57,100 nt of DNA from Bacteroidota bacterium (GTDB taxonomy: Bacteria; Bacteroidota; Bacteroidia; Chitinophagales; Chitinophagaceae), in assembly GCA_030706635.1 (NCBI GenBank), contig JAUZOD010000023.1, forward strand, positions 1 to 57,100, written 5' to 3'. The notes below the pieces were generated by a model, which searched no databases, was not told the DNA's origin, and saw only the letters and a list, made by a program, of their open reading frames with translations. Shown in pieces: positions 36,608 through 44,932 of the stretch; position 1 is the stretch's first letter, and every line of letters begins with the position of its first letter. A program made the translations under genes and the position numbers.

Positions 36608-38263
36608 TTATACGTACAGTTTCTCGTAATACTCTGTAGCCATCCGGCCTGAATCAAACTGGAAGCGGACGTCCCGCATACCATTCTTGACGATCTGGCG
36701 CCAGGTGTCCCGTTGTTCATAATACAGGGGAAGGATCTGATGCTGCAGGATCTCATACAATTGATCAAGGTCATATTCATCCTGTTCAGGTACGGACATA
36801 TTTCCGTAGTCGGCCATCGGTATTACAAATCCGTTGTTTCCATGATGCATGAATTCCGGTATCCAGCCATCATCGGTTGAAAAATTGACAGCTCCGTTCA
36901 TAGCCGCTGTCATGCCGCTGGTTCCGGATGCCTCCCGGGGTACCCGCGGATTATTCAACCATAAATCGGCAGCCTGCTTAAGTCTTTTGGATAGGCCCAG
37001 TTCATACCCGGTCATAACGGCCATCTGCGGATGCTCCTTGCTCAATTGCACGAGGTAATTAAAATCATTGATGGCAGGATAATCCATTGGATAAGGTTTG
37101 CCCGCAAAGATGATCTGCACCGGATATTTTGGGTTATTCAGGAGATCGTGGAACCTTTTCTTATCCCGGGTAATCAGATCTGCTCTTTTGTACCCGGCAA
37201 ACCGGCGTGCCCAGACAATGGTAAATACTTTCGGGTCAAAAAGCCGGCCGGTCTGATCCGCTACCAACTCAAAGGATCTTTTCTTTAGATAGGTTTTCCG
37301 GTCGTCCAGCCAGAAATCATTGCTCTCATCCAGCTTGCTATACATCTGCTTATCTGACCAGTACCTCCAGTTCTGCGCATTGGTAATATAAGTGATCGGG
37401 CAAATGCCTGTGTACTTGCTCCACATCGCATTGGAAACCTGTCCGTGTAAACGCGATACCGCATTGGCGATATGAGCCAGCCGCAGGGCGGCCAGCGAAT
37501 GATTGAACAGCTCGTCGTCCGTACCGGTCAGGGCCCGGGCTTCCTGCAGGGACAAACCACAGAAATAACTCATTTTTTCACAGAGATAAATATCATGTTT
37601 CTCGTTGCCCGCCTCCTCCGGAGTATGGGTAGTAAAAACCAGCCGTTTTTTTACCTCGTTTACATCTTTGTTGAATTTCTGATAAAGATAAAAGGCGGCG
37701 CTGATGCCATGCGCTTCATTCAAATGATAGCGGTCCGGGTTGAAATTCAATTCATCCACCAGTTTGGCGCCCCCGATGCCCAGCAAAATGAACTGGGCCA
37801 CTTTGGTAGCCACATTGGCATCATAAAGCCGGTGACTGATGGTTTGGGAAACATAATCATTTTCCGGAACGTCGGTACTCAGCAGAAACAGCGGAGCGCC
37901 GTTAAAAGTTTCCGGCGCCAGATAATAGGCTTTAACCCATACCGGGTGGTCATGAATATTGATCTGGTATTTGATGCCCGTATCCTGAAGAAAAGGATAC
38001 TGTTTTTCCACCCAGGTCACCTGAAGCGTCCGATCCTGATTCCGGGCCTGGTCATAATACCCGTATTTCCACAGAATTCCGATAAAGATCATGTTCTGCC
38101 GGAGTTCATAGGCGCTGCGAACATGGGAGCCGGCCAGAAACCCCAACCCGCCGCTGTAAATTTTCAACGGTTGGTGAACCGCAAATTCCATGGAGAAATA
38201 GGCCACTTTTTTTGAATAACGCTCGTCGATGGGGTAAGGATGGACAAAGGGTGTAAAACTCAT
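36608..38263 (-). CDS. Alpha-glucan phosphorylase family protein (PLP lysine apparently missing)
   Basis: A 551-aa homologue of the GT35 alpha-glucan (glycogen) phosphorylase family. Recognisable stretches are VAYFSMEFAVHQPLKIYSGGLGFLAG, HLNEAHGISAAFY, FTTHTPEEAGNE, ARRFAGYKRADL and DLWLNNPRVPREASGTSGM. In the family the residue after SGTSGM is the lysine that carries pyridoxal phosphate; here it is Thr (codon 36908-36910). The rest of the fold looks intact and the length fits the shorter (MalP-like) subgroup. It may therefore be catalytically altered or inactive. Convergent with the FKBP gene, with the stop codons touching. Confidence 0.85.
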   Translation of the reverse strand: MSFTPFVHPYPIDERYSKKVAYFSMEFAVHQPLKIYSGGLGFLAGSHVRSAYELRQNMIFIGILWKYGYYDQARNQDRTLQVTWVEKQYPFLQDTGIKYQINIHDHPVWVKAYYLAPETFNGAPLFLLSTDVPENDYVSQTISHRLYDANVATKVAQFILLGIGGAKLVDELNFNPDRYHLNEAHGISAAFYLYQKFNKDVNEVKKRLVFTTHTPEEAGNEKHDIYLCEKMSYFCGLSLQEARALTGTDDELFNHSLAALRLAHIANAVSRLHGQVSNAMWSKYTGICPITYITNAQNWRYWSDKQMYSKLDESNDFWLDDRKTYLKKRSFELVADQTGRLFDPKVFTIVWARRFAGYKRADLITRDKKRFHDLLNNPKYPVQIIFAGKPYPMDYPAINDFNYLVQLSKEHPQMAVMTGYELGLSKRLKQAADLWLNNPRVPREASGTSGMTAAMNGAVNFSTDDGWIPEFMHHGNNGFVIPMADYGNMSVPEQDEYDLDQLYEILQHQILPLYYEQRDTWRQIVKNGMRDVRFQFDSGRMATEYYEKLYV

Positions 38264-38298
38264 AATGATTGGGTAAACGGATGCGAATTTATTTTATT

Positions 38299-39282
38299 TT
38301 ATGGTTTATGCTTTGGTTTTTGTTTAACCGGCTTTTCTTTTCCTGGTTTGTGTTTGTCATAAACACCCTCAAAGTAACAACGGATACCGCGATGATTACC
38401 ACAGCCTTCCAGCTCTTTCATGCGGATATTCTTATCACTGAAAGTAAATTGAATGGAGCAGGGATCTCCGTTGGAACTGTAACGCGCCACGGTAGGGGAA
38501 ACAAACCGGGCTTCTCCCTTTAACTCACCAATACAGGTGCCTTTTTCTTTCTCGAAATGGACGAAGAACCTGACCACAGTGCTGGTCCTCCCATCCCGGA
38601 CCGAAATGAAGTTGCGTTTATCCTGAATGTAGTCCCCGGTGTATTTATGTTTCCGCGACAGGCTGTCGATGGGGTTAAATATCTGGGCCAACCCGGCTTT
38701 CTGCTCGTTGGATTCAGTCATAATGAGAGTAAAAGCACCTTCCCCATTAAATATATATACCGATTTTTTAAAGAACTTCTGCCCCCTTGCATCCTTAAAT
38801 TGACGGTTTACGGTCACAGTATATTTATTATCCATGGATGAGACATACTGAACGTCAGCATCATCTTCCCGGAAAACCAGGGTCAGCATGGCTTTAAAAT
38901 GATCCTCGCGGTCGAAAGCCAATATATAAAGGCCTTTTCTGGTTCCATCAACGGATTTAAGAAAAAGATACGTCTCTGCTTTTTTTACGGCCACTTTCCC
39001 CGAACCGTAGAATCTGGTTTTCGGATTCTTTCCCCAATATCTACGAAAAAGCGAATCGGGAACAAACTGGCGGAGTACGGCAGTGGAAATAGCCGAATCC
39101 CTGGATTTTCTTACCAGGGAACTGTCTCCAAAGTTTGCGGGCAATTTAATCGCCGGAAATACCCCTATAAATTCCCTGATATCAACGGGCTTCTGCTTTT
39201 CTGCCGAATTACCCGGCTTGTGTTTGCAAAACGCAAAAAAACACATACATGTAAAAAGCAGGATCTTTTTCAATGGTCCCAT
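38299..39282 (-). CDS. Hypothetical lipoprotein with Lys/Pro-rich tail
   Basis: A 327-aa protein beginning MGPLKKILLFTCMCFFAFCKHKPG, a lipoprotein-type signal with lipobox Cys (FAFC). The middle part is mixed beta-sheet sequence with no recognised domain, with KYTGDYIQDKRNFISVRDG and CSIQFTFSDKNIRM as the more regular parts. The end is a basic tail KHKPGKEKPVKQKPKHKP. Predicted to be anchored in a membrane facing the periplasm. It lies downstream of nothing obvious on the minus strand and is divergent from the Nramp-UspA gene. Function unknown. Confidence 0.65.
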   Translation of the reverse strand: MGPLKKILLFTCMCFFAFCKHKPGNSAEKQKPVDIREFIGVFPAIKLPANFGDSSLVRKSRDSAISTAVLRQFVPDSLFRRYWGKNPKTRFYGSGKVAVKKAETYLFLKSVDGTRKGLYILAFDREDHFKAMLTLVFREDDADVQYVSSMDNKYTVTVNRQFKDARGQKFFKKSVYIFNGEGAFTLIMTESNEQKAGLAQIFNPIDSLSRKHKYTGDYIQDKRNFISVRDGRTSTVVRFFVHFEKEKGTCIGELKGEARFVSPTVARYSSNGDPCSIQFTFSDKNIRMKELEGCGNHRGIRCYFEGVYDKHKPGKEKPVKQKPKHKP

Positions 39283-39365
39283 GAATCCTCCATTTAAATT
39301 CAAAAATAAAGATTCGGCAATAACTGAGCCCCGGTATTATTTTAGCAACTATTCCGAACATATTT

Positions 39366-39373
39366 TAGATTTG
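39366..39373 (+). promoter_or_regulatory. -7 promoter element for the Nramp-UspA gene
   Basis: TAGATTTG is an exact TAnnTTTG match, 54 bases before the preferred ATG at 39427. TTTA near 39341-39344 is only a poor -33 candidate. Confidence 0.45.
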
Positions 39374-39426
39374 TTCAAACCGGCCACCCGTTCTGCCGAT
39401 GAATGGGAAATTCCGGGAAGGATTTC

Positions 39427-41307
39427 ATGAACAAAGTAGAATACAAAGATGTTTCCCTCAGCGAAGTGCATGGAACGGTGAATGTTCATCAGAATGGTTC
39501 GCGCTGGAAACAGGTTTTTTCTTTTTTCGGACCGGCCTATCTCGTGAGTGTCGGCTATATGGACCCGGGAAACTGGGCCACGGATATTGCCGGTGGCAGT
39601 CAATTTGGCTATGCCCTGCTCTGGGTGCTGCTGATGAGTAATTTAATGGCCCTGCTGTTGCAGAGTCTTTCTGCCCGGTTGGGCATCGTAAGAGGTCGCG
39701 ACCTGGCGCAGGCTAACCGGGAAACGTATCCGAAGTCCATTAACTTTTGCCTGTATATACTGGCAGAAATAGCCATCGCGGCATGCGATCTTGCGGAAGT
39801 GCTGGGCATGGCCATCGGCATACAATTACTCACGGGTTTACCCCTTATATATGGTGTTCTCATTACCGCACTGGATACTTTTCTTCTGCTCTCACTTCAG
39901 AAACTGGGCATGCGGAAAATAGAAATGTTCATTCTGGGTCTGATCGCCATTATCGGATTTTCTTTTTTTCTCGAAATCATGATGGCGCATCCGCATATCG
40001 GTGAAATCGGCCGGGGTCTGATCCCCACCCTTCCGAACAAGGCTGCTCTCTATATAGCTATTGGCATCATCGGGGCTACCGTAATGCCCCATAACCTTTA
40101 CCTGCATTCCGCCCTGGTGCAGACCCGGAAAATAAAAAGAGAAGAAAAATTCATCAGAAGGGCATTGAAACTGAGTTTCCTGGACAGCACCATTGCGCTC
40201 AACCTGGCCTTTTTTGTAAATGCTGCGATTCTGATCCTGGCCGGTACGGTATTTTTTAAATCCGGTCATGCCGACGTGGCCTCCATACGGGAGGCCTATA
40301 AATTGCTACCCCAGCAGATGGGAACCAAAGTAGCGTCCATTCTATTTGCTGTTGCACTGATTGCAGCAGGGCAAAGCTCTACCGTTACCGGCACGCTGGC
40401 GGGCCAAATCGTGATGGAAGGCCATTTACATCTCCGGATCAATCCGGTATTGAGAAGGCTTATCACCAGAATGCTGGCCATCATACCGGCCGTGCTGGTC
40501 ATTGGCATTGCGGGCGAGCAGGAGGTGGATCAACTCCTCGTGCTGAGCCAGGTGATCCTCAGTCTTCAGCTGGGCTTTGCGGTAATCCCGTTAATCCATT
40601 TCGTGAGCAATAAAAGAACCATGGGCATTTTCCGAATCAACCTGACGACCCGGCTTTTTGCGTGGGCCATTGCCAGCCTGCTGGTATATCTGAATCTAAA
40701 ACTGGTGATTGAAGAAGGAACTGATTATTTCAACAATCCGGGAAACGGGATCTGGAAAATATTACTTACTGTTGTCGCGCTTGCAGCAGTGGCCCTGCTG
40801 ACATACGTTTTTATTCATCCCTGGACCGGGAAGCCACCAAAAACGGAAATCGCCATGCATGGGAAAGGTTCAGACGTTGTTAAACTGGAGATCCCGAAAT
40901 TTAAAAAGATCGCCATTGCCCTGGATTTTAGCGGACACGATGAAAAGCTGCTGGCCTTTGCCATCGGGCAGGGTGGAACGGAAAGCACTTATGTGCTGAT
41001 TCATATTGTGGAAAGCGCTTCGGCACGTATGTTGGGCAAACAAAGTGATGACCTGGAAACGCGCAACGATCAGGAAAGGCTGGACAGGTATCAGGAAACA
41101 CTCGAAGAAAACAAATATAAGGCCGTAACCCGCCTGGGTTATATCCGCCGGAGCCGCGAAATTGTTCGCATCGTGAGAGAAGAAGAAGCAGAGATGCTGG
41201 TGATCGGCGCCCACGGTCATACGGGACTCAAGGATTTTATTTACGGGGAAACCGTAAACACCGTGAGGCACGAATTGAAAATACCCGTTCTTATTGTAAA
41301 CTTATAA
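39427..41307 (+). CDS. Nramp-family divalent metal transporter fused to a UspA domain
   Basis: A 626-aa fusion. Residues about 30-450 form an Nramp/MntH transporter for Mn2+/Fe2+, with metal-site motifs DPGN (46-49) and MPHNLYLHS (220-228) and about 11 membrane helices. Residues about 480-626 are a universal stress protein A domain (KIAIALDFSGHDEK at its start, GAHGHTGLKDFIYGET as the ATP-binding loop near the end). The cytoplasmic stress domain could sense nucleotide or metal state and tune uptake; this is inference. Start chosen at MNKVEYKD rather than the ATG at 39403, because similarity to homologues begins there. Confidence 0.9.
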   Translation: MNKVEYKDVSLSEVHGTVNVHQNGSRWKQVFSFFGPAYLVSVGYMDPGNWATDIAGGSQFGYALLWVLLMSNLMALLLQSLSARLGIVRGRDLAQANRETYPKSINFCLYILAEIAIAACDLAEVLGMAIGIQLLTGLPLIYGVLITALDTFLLLSLQKLGMRKIEMFILGLIAIIGFSFFLEIMMAHPHIGEIGRGLIPTLPNKAALYIAIGIIGATVMPHNLYLHSALVQTRKIKREEKFIRRALKLSFLDSTIALNLAFFVNAAILILAGTVFFKSGHADVASIREAYKLLPQQMGTKVASILFAVALIAAGQSSTVTGTLAGQIVMEGHLHLRINPVLRRLITRMLAIIPAVLVIGIAGEQEVDQLLVLSQVILSLQLGFAVIPLIHFVSNKRTMGIFRINLTTRLFAWAIASLLVYLNLKLVIEEGTDYFNNPGNGIWKILLTVVALAAVALLTYVFIHPWTGKPPKTEIAMHGKGSDVVKLEIPKFKKIAIALDFSGHDEKLLAFAIGQGGTESTYVLIHIVESASARMLGKQSDDLETRNDQERLDRYQETLEENKYKAVTRLGYIRRSREIVRIVREEEAEMLVIGAHGHTGLKDFIYGETVNTVRHELKIPVLIVNL

Positions 41308-41332
41308 TGGCCGCACCACACTCCGTGACGGC

Positions 41333-41363
41333 TTTGCCAATTGACTCATTTCATGTAGGTTTG
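41333..41363 (+). promoter_or_regulatory. Promoter for isocitrate dehydrogenase
   Basis: TTTG (41333-41336) is followed after exactly 19 bp by TAGGTTTG (41356-41363), the full Bacteroidota vegetative consensus. Transcription would begin near 41370, about 23 bases before the ATG. Confidence 0.75.
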
Positions 41364-41392
41364 CTGACTTTTGAAATAAAAATACTGCGCTC

Positions 41393-42625
41393 ATGCCAAA
41401 GAAAATTAAAGTAGCAAACCCGGTTGTGGAACTCGATGGAGACGAGATGACCCGGATTATCTGGAAGTTCATTAAAGACAAATTGATCTTACCTTACCTT
41501 GAGTTGGATATCAAATATTTTGACCTCGGCATTGAATCCAGAGACCAGACCAACGATCAGATCACGGTTGACGCAGCACATGCCATCGCGAAATATGGCG
41601 TAGGCATCAAATGCGCTACCATTACGCCGGACGAGGCCCGTGTAAAAGAATTCAAGCTGAAACAAATGTGGAAGAGCCCCAACGGAACGATCCGGAACAT
41701 CCTGGATGGAACCGTTTTCCGCGAACCCATTGTTATGAAAAATATTCCACGCCTGGTTCCCAACTGGACCGCTCCCATCATTGTGGGCAGACACGCCTTC
41801 GGAGATCAGTACCGTGCCACGGACACGGTGATCAGCGGAAAAGGAAAACTTACCATGACCTTCACCCCGGCTGACGGCAGCGCGGCCAAAGTATTTGAAG
41901 TGTATGATTTTAAGGGAGACGGCGTTGCCCTGGCCATGTATAACACGGATGAAAGCATCAAAGGATTTGCCAGAAGCTGTTTCAATATGGCACTCAGCAA
42001 GAAATGGCCACTGTATCTGTCCACCAAAAACACGATCCTTAAAAAATACGATGGCCGGTTCAAAGATATTTTTGAAGAGATCTACGGAAAGGAATTTAAA
42101 GCAGCGTTCCAGGAAGCCGGAATTACCTATGAGCACCGGCTGATTGATGACATGGTGGCCAGCGCACTGAAATGGCACGGAAATTTCGTCTGGGCCTGTA
42201 AAAATTATGATGGCGATGTACAAAGCGACACGGTAGCCCAGGGATTTGGTTCGCTGGGGCTGATGACCTCCGTATTGGTTACTCCCGATGGTATGATCCT
42301 GGAAGCGGAGGCGGCCCATGGAACGGTAACCCGGCATTTCCGGGACCACCAGAACGGGAAACCAACGTCCACCAATCCCATTGCATCCATTTTTGCCTGG
42401 ACGCGCGGACTGGCATTCCGGGGCAAACTGGATCAGAACCCCGAACTGATCCATTTCTGTGAGACTTTAGAAAAGGTTTGTATAGAAACCGTGGAAAGCG
42501 GCAAAATGACGAAAGATCTGGCGGTTTGCCTGTATGGTCCAAAAGTCAATCATGGCGAACACTATCTATACACAGAGGAGTTTCTGGACGCCATCGACGA
42601 GCTGCTCAAAATAAAAAGCAAATAA
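41393..42625 (+). CDS. icd: NADP-dependent isocitrate dehydrogenase (homodimeric, eukaryote-like type)
   Basis: Oxidative decarboxylation of isocitrate to 2-oxoglutarate in the TCA cycle, reducing NADP. The 410-aa protein matches the homodimeric subfamily II rather than the E. coli type: [35 protein letters not shown] (isocitrate binding), [13 protein letters not shown], and the metal-binding [13 protein letters not shown]-like stretch (here [14 protein letters not shown]). All these are intact. It has its own strong promoter and ends in a terminator, so it is a single-gene unit. Confidence 0.95.
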   Translation: MPKKIKVANPVVELDGDEMTRIIWKFIKDKLILPYLELDIKYFDLGIESRDQTNDQITVDAAHAIAKYGVGIKCATITPDEARVKEFKLKQMWKSPNGTIRNILDGTVFREPIVMKNIPRLVPNWTAPIIVGRHAFGDQYRATDTVISGKGKLTMTFTPADGSAAKVFEVYDFKGDGVALAMYNTDESIKGFARSCFNMALSKKWPLYLSTKNTILKKYDGRFKDIFEEIYGKEFKAAFQEAGITYEHRLIDDMVASALKWHGNFVWACKNYDGDVQSDTVAQGFGSLGLMTSVLVTPDGMILEAEAAHGTVTRHFRDHQNGKPTSTNPIASIFAWTRGLAFRGKLDQNPELIHFCETLEKVCIETVESGKMTKDLAVCLYGPKVNHGEHYLYTEEFLDAIDELLKIKSK

Positions 42626-42626
42626 A

Positions 42627-42664
42627 GTAAAGGCCGTTCCGATATAACCAGGACGGCCTTTTAC
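42627..42664. terminator. Intrinsic terminator after icd
   Basis: GTAAAGGCCGTTCC and GGACGGCCTTTTAC form a stem of about 13 bp (with one bulged T) around a 10-base loop, just after the icd stop. It also lies between icd and the convergent small lipoprotein gene, so it may serve both. Confidence 0.8.
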
Positions 42665-42689
42665 AATTGCTTGCCATATGAAAAAAAGC

Positions 42690-42890
42690 TTATTTCTTCG
42701 TGGAATCAACCTTAGCTTTCAGGCTGTCTTTAGCAGCACTGGCAGTTGAATCAATAGCAGTCTTTGCAGAATCAGCTACTGCATTTACGCTTGAAGCAGC
42801 AGAGTCAGCAGCCGCCTTGGTATCTGAACTGGCAGAACCGTTACAGGCTGCAAATGAGCCAATTGCTAATACAACCAAAAGTTTTTTCAT
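42690..42890 (-). CDS. Small Ala/Ser/Asp/Lys-repeat lipoprotein
   Basis: A 66-aa protein starting MKKLLVVLAIGSFAACNGSA, a lipoprotein signal with lipobox AAC. The mature part is low-complexity and helical, with an 8-11 residue periodicity (KAAADSAASSVNAVADSAK, DSTASAAKDSLKAKVDSTKK), resembling LEA-like or Lpp-like sequence. An upstream in-frame Met gives 88 aa, but the signal starts at 42890. A cell-envelope lipoprotein with a structural or stress role is plausible. No family identified. Confidence 0.75.
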   Translation of the reverse strand: MKKLLVVLAIGSFAACNGSASSDTKAAADSAASSVNAVADSAKTAIDSTASAAKDSLKAKVDSTKK

Positions 42891-43134
42891 TGTAATGTGT
42901 TTTTTTGTGAATGATTTTAGGTTAATACCCGGATCGCGGAAAAGTAACCTTATCAAAGGCCGGAAAATGTCATTATTTTTTCATTTTTTCTCATTTACAT
43001 GATAATCAACAAGTTAGAATATTTAGACCGGCCCAGATTTTTTAAACCTACCGCGCCCGGGCGATTCTTTTTTAAATTTTCTGCCGGGCAATGGGTTACG
43101 AATCTTTACTTTCAGTATTAAATTATGCAACTGC

Positions 43135-43698
43135 GTGACTACGGACAGTATTGAGCAAGGGCTATTGAAAGGGCTTGCTCAAAATGAGCGGAAAGCCGTT
43201 GAGACCATCTACAGAAACCATTACAGGATGGTTCAGAGTCTGGTCGTCAATAACAGTGGAACTTCAGATGATGCCCGGGATGTTTTTCAGGAAGCGCTGA
43301 TCGTTTTATATGAAAAGGCCAGGTCCGGCAGCTTCGAATTGCACGCTCAGCTGAAGACCTATATTTATGCAGTTTGCCGGCGGTTGTGGTTGAAAAGGTT
43401 ACAGGTCAAGCAGAAGTTTTCTGCCGACCTCGCCAGTGCCGGGGAAACGGTCAGTGTAACGGACGATGTGGATATATACGAGCACAGGAGCAGTGACTAT
43501 GAGTTGATGGAGATGGCCTTGCAAAACCTGGGGGAGCCCTGTAAGGCATTGCTGGAGTCTTATTATCTGCAAAAAAAAAATATGTCAGAGATCGCAAAAG
43601 AATTTGGTTATACCAATGCCGACAATGCGAAAAATCAGAAATATAAATGCCTGATGCGGTTGAAAAAGATCTTCTTCAGTCAATATAAAAATCCTTAA
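43135..43698 (+). CDS. ECF-type RNA polymerase sigma factor (partner of an anti-sigma protease)
   Basis: A 187-aa sigma-70 family factor with region 2 (SDDARDVFQEALIVLYEKA, about 40-65) and region 4 (LGEPCKALLESYYLQKKNMSEIAKEFGYTN, about 130-165). The start is GTG at 43135: an ATG at 43125 is out of frame. Twelve bases downstream begins a membrane protein that combines an anti-sigma-like N-terminus with a trypsin-like domain, so the pair probably forms a signal-transduction unit. Weak TTTACTTTC upstream could be a promoter. Target genes are unknown. Confidence 0.88.
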   Translation: MTTDSIEQGLLKGLAQNERKAVETIYRNHYRMVQSLVVNNSGTSDDARDVFQEALIVLYEKARSGSFELHAQLKTYIYAVCRRLWLKRLQVKQKFSADLASAGETVSVTDDVDIYEHRSSDYELMEMALQNLGEPCKALLESYYLQKKNMSEIAKEFGYTNADNAKNQKYKCLMRLKKIFFSQYKNP

Positions 43699-43709
43699 TT
43701 CGGAAAGCG

Positions 43710-44798
43710 ATGGAAGAGCTGAATATGCTGGAATCAATTGAAAGATACATCCGCGGGGAAATGCTTCCTGAGGAAAGAGTATTTTTCGAAAACCTCCGGA
43801 AAAACAACCCGGGCGTTGATCAGATGGTGGTTGAACACACTGTTTTCCTTCACCAGATGGAAAAATATGGCGAGCGGAAGAATCTGAAATCCACCATACA
43901 GGATGTACACAACGAGCTGTTCGAATCCGGTCAGATTAAACAGCCCCAGGAGGCCAAACTGGTCAGGCTCTGGATAAAATACCGGAAAGTAGTTGCCGTT
44001 GCAGCATCAATAGCCGGAATCACGGCCCTGCTCATTACTGCAATCGCCATTTCACTTTCATCAAATACGGCCAGCAAATCCATTGAAGTCCTCAACAGGA
44101 AGATTTCGATCCTGGATCAGAAGCAAAATTCCCTCAATGCCAAACTGAGAGAAACACCGGCCAAAGTTCCTTCGGAAGCTGAATTCAAATTAGGCGGTAC
44201 CGGATTCATGATTGATCCCAAGGGATATATCGTTACGAACGCGCACGTAGTGAACAGCGCTTCCCTGGTGATCGTTCAGAATAATAAGGGTCAGGAATTC
44301 AAGACAAAGATTATTTATATCAACCCGGATCTTGATCTCGCATTCCTGAAGATCATGGACAGCGATTACAAGGCGCCTTCAGTAATTCCCTACGGAATCA
44401 ATAAAAGCAATCTCGATCTCGGAGAGGCCATCTTCACACTGGGGTATCCCCGTGATGAAATTGTATATGGCGAAGGTTATCTGAGCGCAAAAACCGGCTA
44501 TCGCGGAGACACGCTGGCCTGTCAGATATCGGTAGCCGCCAATCCGGGAAACAGTGGCGGCCCCGTTCTGGATAAAAACGGGGATGTGATCGGGATTCTC
44601 AGCAACCGCCAGATTCAGGCCCAGGGCGCTGTTTTTGCCATCCGCTCCAAATATATCCTCTCCGCATTGGAAGAAGTTAAATCAGATACGGCTTATGCCG
44701 GCATACACCTGCCCCAGGGTTCTGCGGTTAAAAACATGGACCGCATTCAGCAGATCAAGAAAATTCAGGGATGCATTTATATGGTGAAAAGTTATTGA
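43710..44798 (+). CDS. Anti-sigma-like membrane protein with periplasmic trypsin-like (S1C) protease
   Basis: A 362-aa single protein. Residues 1-92 form a helical cytoplasmic part (MLESIERYIRGEMLPEERV resembles the N-terminal helix of anti-sigma domains). Residues 93-116 are one membrane helix and 120-150 a coiled coil. Residues about 158-320 are an HtrA-like trypsin domain with His179 (TNAHVV), Asp207 or Asp209 (PDLDLAF) and Ser282 (NPGNSGGP). There is no PDZ domain. Placed right after the ECF sigma factor, it may hold the factor and release it by self-cleavage or on an envelope signal. That mechanism is inferred. Confidence 0.88.
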   Translation: MEELNMLESIERYIRGEMLPEERVFFENLRKNNPGVDQMVVEHTVFLHQMEKYGERKNLKSTIQDVHNELFESGQIKQPQEAKLVRLWIKYRKVVAVAASIAGITALLITAIAISLSSNTASKSIEVLNRKISILDQKQNSLNAKLRETPAKVPSEAEFKLGGTGFMIDPKGYIVTNAHVVNSASLVIVQNNKGQEFKTKIIYINPDLDLAFLKIMDSDYKAPSVIPYGINKSNLDLGEAIFTLGYPRDEIVYGEGYLSAKTGYRGDTLACQISVAANPGNSGGPVLDKNGDVIGILSNRQIQAQGAVFAIRSKYILSALEEVKSDTAYAGIHLPQGSAVKNMDRIQQIKKIQGCIYMVKSY

Positions 44799-44800
44799 AT

Positions 44801-44932
44801 GGACAGTTGACAATGGACAATTGACAGTTGACAGTTGACAGTTGACAGTTGACGGTTGACCGACTTTAGGCGCGGTTTCGCAATAAAATTGTTCATTGTC
44901 AATTGTCAATTGTCCACTGTCAATTGTCAATT
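44801..44932. repeat. Long heptad-repeat hairpin between protease and nucleotidyltransferase
   Basis: About nine 7-bp units (TGACAGT with variants TGACAAT, GGACAAT, TGACGGT) form the left arm. The right arm (about 44892-44932) is made of CAATTGT and CCACTGT units, and the arms pair imperfectly. The 17-base core GACGGTTGACCGACTTT at 44851-44867 is identical to 6555-6571. The right arm encodes the end (IDN) and stop of the nucleotidyltransferase gene on the minus strand. The hairpin starts 3 bases after the protease stop. Confidence 0.85.

Noticed and set aside
41489-42454. A 321-codon open frame antisense to icd
   Set aside because: It lies wholly inside a gene with clear family motifs, shows no motif of its own, and is expected from codon bias.
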